A DNA stretch of 64,000 bases from Rufibacter sediminis (GTDB lineage Bacteria > Bacteroidota > Bacteroidia > Cytophagales > Hymenobacteraceae): NCBI RefSeq assembly GCF_014269285.1, contig NZ_JACOAF010000017.1, positions 44,907 to 108,906 of the forward strand. The letters are read 5' to 3'. This document shows, one piece after another, positions 1 through 5,497 of this stretch. Within the stretch, counting starts at the first letter, position 1. Every line of letters starts with the position of its first letter. The position numbers were made by a program, and so were the translations under genes. The notes beneath the pieces were generated by a model that was not told the origin of the DNA, made no database searches, and worked only from the letters and a program-made list of their open reading frames with translations.

Positions 1-308
1 ATGAGGCTGGAGAACATCTGGAAGAAAATATCCCGTACTTCTTCCCATTTCTGCTGGTCTATGCAGTAGCAAACACTGGTGCCCTCCACGGTGCCTTTAA
101 TAAGGCCCACGGCTTTGAGTTCTTTCAGGTGCTGCGAAACCGTGGCCTGGGCTAAGGGCAGTTCCCCCACCAGATCGCCGCAGATGCAGGTCTGTTTCTT
201 GAGCAGGTACTGGAGAATCGCAATTCGGGCCGGGTGCGCCAGCGCCTTCGCGTATCCCGCCACCAGGTTCTGCTCCTCGGTGAAATTCTGTGTTTTGGTT
301 ACTCCCAT
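1..308 (-). CDS. ArsR/SmtB-family metal(loid)-responsive repressor, cut by window edge
   Basis: This gene reads leftwards from an ATG at 308 and is still open at base 1, so about 102 residues are visible and the C-terminus lies outside. The protein begins [14 protein letters not shown] and contains a winged helix-turn-helix with [15 protein letters not shown] followed by [25 protein letters not shown]. The CxCGDL motif at the start of the recognition region is the metal(loid)-binding signature of ArsR-type sensors, and two further cysteines (SVCYC) occur near residue 87. Such proteins repress arsenic or heavy-metal resistance genes and let go of DNA on binding the ligand. The target genes would lie off the left edge. 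The family call is strong; the inducer is an inference. Confidence 0.85.
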   Translation of the reverse strand, partial: MGVTKTQNFTEEQNLVAGYAKALAHPARIAILQYLLKKQTCICGDLVGELPLAQATVSQHLKELKAVGLIKGTVEGTSVCYCIDQQKWEEVRDIFFQMFSSL

Positions 309-509
309 CGGGTGGACTGTTTATTTATCGTAAAGATACGATGAATGGTGGTGAAAACAAACGACCTCTTTCTTTTTTATACCTTCCAAGTAAAAGGAGT
401 AGAGAGAAGGAAAGGATTTCAGGTGGGCAGGCTATGGGTTTCGCTTTGTGCGTTTGGTCTGCTGTTGCGGGTTAAGGCGGCACCAACATCAGGAGCGGCG
501 GTGCCAATC
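309..509. other. Gap between ArsR start and PRC-barrel relic
   Basis: No gene was recognised here. It should contain the promoter of the ArsR gene, but no clear Bacteroidota promoter (TTTG with TAnnTTTG) was found by eye. Short plus-strand reading frames in this stretch have no recognisable product. Confidence 0.4.
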
Positions 510-767
510 CTAGAAGGTGGGCCGAACGGAGATTTCATGGTCACAGTCTCTGTGGCTTTTCTCATAGGCGAGCAAAGAGCGCAGCTGCTCTACGGTCACG
601 TTGGGTAAAATAACGTCATCATCTGCTTCATGCAGGTCTGCCACGCCAATAGGAATCAGTACATGGCAGGGCTCCAGGTCCACGGCCATGTACCTTACCT
701 TACGGGACTGAACGTCAACGGGAGTTCCTCCCCCTCGCCAATCGTTCTGCTTATCAGTCGCCTTGTA
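510..767 (-). pseudogene. Truncated PRC-barrel domain protein (relic)
   Basis: The minus strand directly after the Trm112-like stop (768-770) stays open in the same frame until a TAG at 510-512. The translation contains SRKVRYMAVDLEPCHVLIPI, then GVADLHEADDDVILPNVTVE and QLRSLLAYEK. This matches the second half of a PRC-barrel domain, whose usual form is KVRYLVVEL...HVLVPIG...VVVPGLTREQL. The first half of the domain (the GW-V---DG--IG-V segment) is missing and there is no start codon in a suitable place; the first ATG, at MAVDLEP, would give only 59 residues. The stretch is best read as a relic left after a 5' deletion. Translation of a 59-residue fragment cannot be excluded. Confidence 0.65.
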
Positions 768-1070
768 TCAAGAAATCAGGACAGGTGGATCACTGCCTTT
801 CTCAGGGTTCAAGAAGCGGAAATTCTCAATCTGCCTACCCTGGAGGTAAGGTTTCCATTTGTCTAGCAAGGGTTGTTCCAGCTTGTATTCGCGGTACTCG
901 TCTGGGCTCATGATGGGAATGCCTTTTACAATAGGATAGACCCGTAAACAGGTGCTGCACGCCAATAGCCCTTCCAGAATATTGCCAGACGGGCTTTGGG
1001 TAATCACGGTAAGTTCTATATCTGATTTGTCAAAAGGACAGCACAGCTTCTCAATGGTTTCTAATTTCAT
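768..1070 (-). CDS. Trm112-like small zinc-ribbon protein
   Basis: A protein of 100 residues beginning MKLETIEKLCCPFDKSDIEL. Cysteines in LCCPFDK and in LACSTCLRVYPI form a CxxC-type zinc ribbon, and the IVKGIPIM motif is typical of the Trm112/UPF0434 family. In known systems Trm112 proteins bind and activate class I methyltransferases. This is the last gene of the TPP-riboswitch operon; its ATG overlaps the stop of the ThiE-like gene (ATGA at 1067-1070). A methyltransferase is encoded at the start of the same operon, so a methyltransferase-Trm112 pair is a reasonable inference. The C-terminal part (about residues 60-100, with QPLLDKWKPYL) is longer than in the minimal 60-residue family members. 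Confidence 0.75.
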   Translation of the reverse strand: MKLETIEKLCCPFDKSDIELTVITQSPSGNILEGLLACSTCLRVYPIVKGIPIMSPDEYREYKLEQPLLDKWKPYLQGRQIENFRFLNPEKGSDPPVLIS

Positions 1071-1708
1071 GGGTTGTTTTTAGGTAATCTTCTCAGGTAT
1101 TCTTTCACCGAGGCACTTGGGTTATCAGCATTCATGATGCCGGAGATAACCGCTACCCCGTCGTACTCCAATCCGGCCAGTAGCGGCAGGTTATCAGGCT
1201 TGATTCCGCCCGCCAGAAATACGGGCATAGAACTTATCTTTTTCGCCCTGGTTATGGATTCAAAGGTGACCAGTTCACAGCTCGTGCTGGTAGCCGACGG
1301 GAAGACCGAGCAAAAAGAGATATAGTCTAGCTGCTTTTCATGCGCCCAGATAATCAATGCTTCATCATTACCGCACGTGAGGCCGGTAAGGAAGGGCCGG
1401 TGCACGGCTTTCTTAATAGCCGCAAAATCATCTGGAATAGCATCAAAATGAACGCCGTCCAGGGCTGTGTCCAGAAGGAACTCCCACTGGTTGTTGATGA
1501 GTACCGGCACCTCTTTGGCATGGCACAGGTGTACTATTTTCTGGATAAGCCCGTAGACCTTCTGCCCGGCATAAAAGTTATCCCATAGCTGCACGGCCGC
1601 CAGTTCTTCTTCCAGAACAACCTCCAGCTTACGCAGCAATGCCTTTTCCTCCATAGCAGGATCTACCACCAGGTAGATTCCCGAAGCTATCTTCCGCGTT
1701 TGGGTCAT
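1067..1708 (-). CDS. ThiE/TenI-like TIM-barrel protein with altered active site
   Basis: About 213 residues from the ATG at 1708, which overlaps the previous stop (ATGA); an in-frame ATG at 1714 (MEMTQTRK) is the alternative. A longer open frame continues upstream but overlaps the preceding gene out of frame. The fold is that of thiamin phosphate synthase: an early GIYLVVDP strand, DGVHFD, YISFCSVFPSATS, VFLAGGIKPDNL and YDGVAVISGIM. ThiE joins HMP pyrophosphate and thiazole phosphate. Here the ND pair that binds magnesium reads NN, the H-x-GQ motif reads HFDA, and the lysine of the PTxTK phosphate loop is replaced by serine. The protein may therefore be a TenI-like enzyme or have a new reaction. 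It sits in an operon under a TPP riboswitch. Confidence 0.75.
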   Translation of the reverse strand: MTQTRKIASGIYLVVDPAMEEKALLRKLEVVLEEELAAVQLWDNFYAGQKVYGLIQKIVHLCHAKEVPVLINNQWEFLLDTALDGVHFDAIPDDFAAIKKAVHRPFLTGLTCGNDEALIIWAHEKQLDYISFCSVFPSATSTSCELVTFESITRAKKISSMPVFLAGGIKPDNLPLLAGLEYDGVAVISGIMNADNPSASVKEYLRRLPKNNP

Positions 1709-2757
1709 TTCCATCCTGCTTTGTACGCGTTGAAGAAAGCGGCCCAGTACGGGTCTTCCGCTTGATAGACCAGGTCCTGTTCCACCCCGTTTTGAGTCAG
1801 TTTTATGCCATAGTCTTTTTCCTTGATCTCCCCCACCTCTACACACGGTATGTTTTCACGACGCAAGCGCTCAATTACCGATGGCGCCGTTCCCTTCTGG
1901 CAACAGATAATCATGGAACCCGCCCCAACAGAATAGCGCGGATCTATGGAAAACAGACGGCAAATCTCATGCTGCACGTGGCCCACAGGAAGTTGCTCAT
2001 TATAAATAACTGCCCCGTTGCCGGAGGCACACGCCAGTTCATAAATGGCTCCCAGCAAGCCGCCCTCTGTGACATCATGCATGGCTGTTACCGCGCCCGG
2101 CCGGTTTTCTCCTACCGCCGTGAGCGCATCTTTGAGCGAGGAAGTTTGATAGAACAGGCTACAGGCCTTCTGGTAATTTTCTATGCCAATTTTGTTCCGG
2201 ACGGTTTCAGGAAAGCTCATGGCCAGAATGGCCGAGGAAGAGATTGCGGCTTCTTTGGTGACTAAGATGGAGTTGCCCGCTTGGGCATATTGGGAAACCA
2301 GCACCTCTGCCTTGGGAGCCACCGTGATAAACGTTCCGCCCCCGGCAATAGTGGAGTTTTGACCTTCCATAAAGCCTGTGTGCCCCCCGGTGATCGCCAA
2401 GCCGATTTCTGTGCAGAATTTATCAATGTACTCCCAATAGATTTTGAAGTCATTCTTTGAGATAGCCGCGGGAAGATTCAGCACGAATTGCCCGTACATA
2501 GGGGCGAACCCGGTAGTAGCCATGTCATTGGCCATCAGGTGCACCGAAAGCCAGGCTGATTCCTCCAGCCCCAGTGAAGGAATAAGGGACAAGGGATCAC
2601 TTGTGACCGCCATTGCCATTTGGCCGGGTAAATCTATGAGGGACACGTCTACCCCAAAGTAAGGTCCCACCCGCACCTCTTCTCGTTTAGCGCCGCATTT
2701 TGAGAGAACCAACTGCTCAAAAGCCACATGGCTGATTTTACCAGAAGTATCGTTCAT
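1705..2757 (-). CDS. PurM/AIR-synthase superfamily protein, ThiL/HypE-like
   Basis: 350 residues beginning MNDTSGKISHVAFEQLVLSK. The N-terminal half has the ATP/metal-binding pattern of the superfamily: VTSDPLSLIPS followed by SVHLMANDMATTGFAPMYGQ. The C-terminal half has MHDVTEGGLLGAIYELACAS, matching the HDVTEGGL motif seen in HypE and related proteins. ThiL, which phosphorylates thiamin phosphate to TPP, belongs to the same superfamily, but the ThiL GIGDDAAV motif is not visible and no HypE C-terminal cysteine tail is seen. The gene starts where the methyltransferase gene stops (TAATG, one-base overlap) and overlaps the ThiE-like gene by four bases, so translation is probably coupled. A nucleotide-dependent phosphorylation or dehydration step is the inferred role. 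Confidence 0.75.
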   Translation of the reverse strand: MNDTSGKISHVAFEQLVLSKCGAKREEVRVGPYFGVDVSLIDLPGQMAMAVTSDPLSLIPSLGLEESAWLSVHLMANDMATTGFAPMYGQFVLNLPAAISKNDFKIYWEYIDKFCTEIGLAITGGHTGFMEGQNSTIAGGGTFITVAPKAEVLVSQYAQAGNSILVTKEAAISSSAILAMSFPETVRNKIGIENYQKACSLFYQTSSLKDALTAVGENRPGAVTAMHDVTEGGLLGAIYELACASGNGAVIYNEQLPVGHVQHEICRLFSIDPRYSVGAGSMIICCQKGTAPSVIERLRRENIPCVEVGEIKEKDYGIKLTQNGVEQDLVYQAEDPYWAAFFNAYKAGWK

Positions 2758-3479
2758 TACTTGGCATCATGTAGTGTGACATACAACCCGAAGAAATCGC
2801 CATAGGGCAAACTCCACTGCTGCACTGGAAACCATTTTGGCAAGCCGGTACACGTCCATTCAATGGAATATTCCCGTCCGGCCAGGGCTTGGTGAATGAT
2901 CTCCATGAGTTTCTGCGGGGTGTAAAAAGTAGCCGTCACGTAGAAAGGATTCTTCCCGAACAACTGCTGCACCCGCCTTCTGGCCACTTTGGGCGAGTTT
3001 CGGTTCATCATGCCCATGGCAATTCCGTGCCGGGCTACCCGGGCCGCCTCCCTGATCACCTGCACGGGGTCTTTGTAGTATTCAAACGTGGTGATAAACG
3101 CCAGGGCGTCAAAGGTGTTGTCTTTGAAAGGCATGTGGTGGGAGTCTGCCATGACCAGGTCACCGTCAAATAAATGGATGGCTTGTGAGAGCATGAGGGG
3201 CGAAATATCACCACCGGTGGCTTCTATTCCTATCTCTTTCCACCATCTGGTAAAGCGGGTGGTACCGCAGCCAAATTCCAGCAGGGTTTTTACCCGGGTA
3301 TCTTTCGACACCAGTTGTTCCATGACCTTCTTCTGCCAGACTTCGGCGCGTTTGTACCGTCCTTCGTACCATTGCTCGTACGTGTCTGTATGGGCTCGGT
3401 TAAAGAACCATTCTGGTCTGTTCTGCCAGTTCTGCTGCGTTTGGGGGAGTAATCCGGCGGTGTGTTTCTCTAGCTCCAT
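2757..3479 (-). CDS. Class I SAM-dependent methyltransferase, first gene of TPP operon
   Basis: About 240 residues from an ATG at 3479 (MELEKHTAGLL). The open frame continues to a TTG at 3527, but that codon lies inside the predicted riboswitch terminator, so the downstream ATG is preferred. Motif I is clear (LLEFGCGTTRFTRWW), followed by the acidic loop GGDISPLML, DGDLVMADSHHMPF and DALAFITTFEYY, as in the UbiE/Methyltransf_11 group. C-terminal residues (PKVARRRVQQLFGKN) are basic. The gene is first in the operon with the PurM-fold, ThiE-like and Trm112-like proteins and is the obvious candidate partner of the Trm112-like protein. The substrate is unknown; control by TPP points to thiamin or a thiamin-related compound. 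Confidence 0.8.
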   Translation of the reverse strand: MELEKHTAGLLPQTQQNWQNRPEWFFNRAHTDTYEQWYEGRYKRAEVWQKKVMEQLVSKDTRVKTLLEFGCGTTRFTRWWKEIGIEATGGDISPLMLSQAIHLFDGDLVMADSHHMPFKDNTFDALAFITTFEYYKDPVQVIREAARVARHGIAMGMMNRNSPKVARRRVQQLFGKNPFYVTATFYTPQKLMEIIHQALAGREYSIEWTCTGLPKWFPVQQWSLPYGDFFGLYVTLHDAK

Positions 3480-3499
3480 GGTACGTATTGTTGTAAAAC

Positions 3500-3535
3500 A
3501 AAAAATCCATTCAATTGGGCAGACCAACGGAATGG
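3500..3535 (-). terminator. Intrinsic terminator serving as TPP riboswitch expression platform
   Basis: On the minus strand CCATTC...GAATGG (six pairs) encloses TTGG...CCAA (four pairs), with a two-base mismatch between, and is followed by ATTTTTT at 3500-3506. It stands between the aptamer and the first gene, so TPP binding probably ends transcription here. An alternative stem with the GGATGAAAGGA segment just upstream could act as the anti-terminator. Confidence 0.7.
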
Positions 3536-3557
3536 AGTATACAAAGGAGTCCTTTCA

Positions 3558-3640
3558 TCCTGCATCCCTACGTTGGCATTATCCAAATCAGGTGTCGGGT
3601 ATCATCTCAGCCTACGTTTTCACGTGGGCACCCCGTGCAT
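3558..3640 (-). promoter_or_regulatory. TPP riboswitch (thi-box) aptamer
   Basis: The minus strand reads GGGGTGCC, then GGCTGAGATGATACCC, then ACACCTGATTTGGATAATGC and CAACGTAGGGATGCA. These are the conserved blocks of the thi-box: CUGAGA with ACCC, and CCUGAUCUGGAUAAUGCC with GCGUAGGGA. The closing stem is formed by the GCAC/GGGGTGC and AGGGATGCA ends. It lies about 80 bases upstream of the methyltransferase start and controls the four-gene operon that follows. Confidence 0.95.
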
Positions 3641-3761
3641 TTATATGGAGCATAGTTACTGAATTATTCTCAATTCAGGCTATTTTTAAATGGAAAGATT
3701 AAATCAAAATATTTTATAGTCCTGGCCAGTACAAATATGTGGAAGCTAACATGACGGCCAG

Positions 3762-3791
3762 AAAAAAGCCCGGGGGTAGTAGCCCCCGGGC
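3762..3791 (-). terminator. Rho-independent terminator of susD
   Basis: The minus strand has a GCCCGGGGG / CCCCCGGGC stem with a short loop, followed by TTTTTT. It lies 75 bases downstream of the SusD stop. Confidence 0.85.
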
Positions 3792-3865
3792 ATCTGTTAG
3801 TAAAATGGATTGAAGGAGAAGGTCCTTTGATTATAGAAAATATTTTCAATCCGTAATCATAAACA

Positions 3866-5485
3866 CTACCCTTGTGGGTATCCTGGGTTTTGAACCAATT
3901 TAGTATTTTTCTGAAGTTCTACCCTGGGAATTGGATATAATGATCTGTATTCACTGTTAGGAGTATGAGAAAACCAAGACTTTTTAGTGAAAACGTTGAA
4001 ACGGATCATGTCTTGTCTTCTCCTGCCTTCCTGTGAAAATTCCCAGCCAAGCTCATCCAGCATTCTACCGTACATAATGTCGCGTCCTTCTTCATCTGTA
4101 GAGGTGGTATGGTTTCTTAAACCGTAATCATACGTACTGCCCTGCATTAGTTCAGCACCGGTCACGACAGCTTTTGCCGGATTGCTTTTGAAATAGCGCT
4201 GCCTGATTTGAGTTACAATCGCAGCTGCTTCATCTGCCCGTCCAGTTCTTAGTAACGATTCTGCTTTCATGAAAAGGACATCGGAATATCTGAGCAAAGG
4301 AAAATCGTTATTTAAGATATTGGTGCTCTCTGGCTTGATCTCAAATTTCCCTAACCTAAAGCCATCAAACATATTAGATCTATCAACACCAGCAATCTCA
4401 TTAACATAAATGAGCGGTGTGCCTCCGGCGATGATAGGCTGTCCCGCAGCCGTATACTGCTGCCCCTGAATCCAGTCTGTTTTGAGCCTGATATCATCTG
4501 GGTCATAAGAGCTTACAAACTGTGGAATCGCAGCCATTCCTCCCCATGGAGTCGATTTTAAATTATAGGTAGCCTGGCTCTCTGGGGCCAATGTTTGCAA
4601 ATGGAAGTCGAATGCGTTCCAGTTTGTGGTATATTTCTCATCAATCGGAATGCCAAAAATTATCTCCTTTGACCCTTCATTGCTTGTTCTGAAAACATCT
4701 TTATGGTTGCTCTCTAATATAAACCCGGCACCGCCATTGATAATTTCATCACACGTATTGACACACTCTTGCCAGGCTGGAGTACCGGAATATACTTGAG
4801 CGTTCAGGTACATTTTGGCCAACAGCGTCAGGCCTGCCCATTTGTTGAATCGCCCATAGGTAGATATATCATTCTTGGTGCTAAGCAATGGGATGTTGTC
4901 TTTCAGTTCTTTGACAATGAATTCATATACTTGCTTTCTGGTACTCTGCTCAGGCAGAAATCCTTCAGGTAGGTCAAAACTTGTAACGATAGGAACATTC
5001 CCATACATGTCGCAGAGAAGATAATAGTAATAGGCCCGCAATACCTTTAGTTCGGCAATGGTGGCTTCCTTCTCTGTTGCCAAGGGCACCAGGCCAGTCT
5101 CTATTTGATAAAGGAGTCTGTTCGTATTGGTAATTCCCGCAAAAGTCCGGTTCCACGTTTGGATAACTATAGGATCGTCTGTCGTCCATTTGTGCTCATG
5201 TAATCGACGGAAAACTCCTCCATCTACCCAGCCATTAGGACGCGCAGGGATAACGATCTGGTCAGCTGACACTTCTTGCGCTCTCCAGGTACCGTCCCAG
5301 TCAAGAAGGATAAATCGCATATTGGTATATGCCCTTCCAACAAGGGCAGCAACGTCTGAAGCTTTAGGATCGAATTCAGAAGAAAGAATTTCGGTGAAAC
5401 TCTCATCCTCCAGTTGGGTGCAATTGGTACTTGATAGTGCAAGTAGTATTGCCAGCGCTGAGGTATATATGCTCCTAGTTTTCAT
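3866..5485 (-). CDS. SusD/RagB-family nutrient-binding outer-membrane lipoprotein
   Basis: 539 residues, the usual SusD length. The signal peptide ends in a lipobox (LSSTNC, lipidated Cys22). SusD features are visible: the N-terminal TPR-like helices around ILLDWDGTWRAQEVSADQIV, the AELKVLRAYYYYLLCDMYGN helix typical of the family, LLAKMYLNAQVYSG, the FPLLRYSDVLFMKAESLLRT helix, and the C-terminal DELGWEFSQEGRRRQDMIRF followed by PIPRVELQKNTKLVQNPGY. It forms the surface lid over the SusC channel encoded 12 bases upstream. No glycosidase or protease is encoded beside it, so the glycan or peptide taken up cannot be named. Confidence 0.95.
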   Translation of the reverse strand: MKTRSIYTSALAILLALSSTNCTQLEDESFTEILSSEFDPKASDVAALVGRAYTNMRFILLDWDGTWRAQEVSADQIVIPARPNGWVDGGVFRRLHEHKWTTDDPIVIQTWNRTFAGITNTNRLLYQIETGLVPLATEKEATIAELKVLRAYYYYLLCDMYGNVPIVTSFDLPEGFLPEQSTRKQVYEFIVKELKDNIPLLSTKNDISTYGRFNKWAGLTLLAKMYLNAQVYSGTPAWQECVNTCDEIINGGAGFILESNHKDVFRTSNEGSKEIIFGIPIDEKYTTNWNAFDFHLQTLAPESQATYNLKSTPWGGMAAIPQFVSSYDPDDIRLKTDWIQGQQYTAAGQPIIAGGTPLIYVNEIAGVDRSNMFDGFRLGKFEIKPESTNILNNDFPLLRYSDVLFMKAESLLRTGRADEAAAIVTQIRQRYFKSNPAKAVVTGAELMQGSTYDYGLRNHTTSTDEEGRDIMYGRMLDELGWEFSQEGRRRQDMIRFNVFTKKSWFSHTPNSEYRSLYPIPRVELQKNTKLVQNPGYPQG

Positions 5486-5497
5486 GATGCAAAAGAT

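Noticed and set aside
2757..3527. Longer methyltransferase frame starting at TTG 3527
   Set aside because: The extra 16 residues are encoded by the riboswitch terminator and have no similarity to the family; ATG 3479 gives the usual start.
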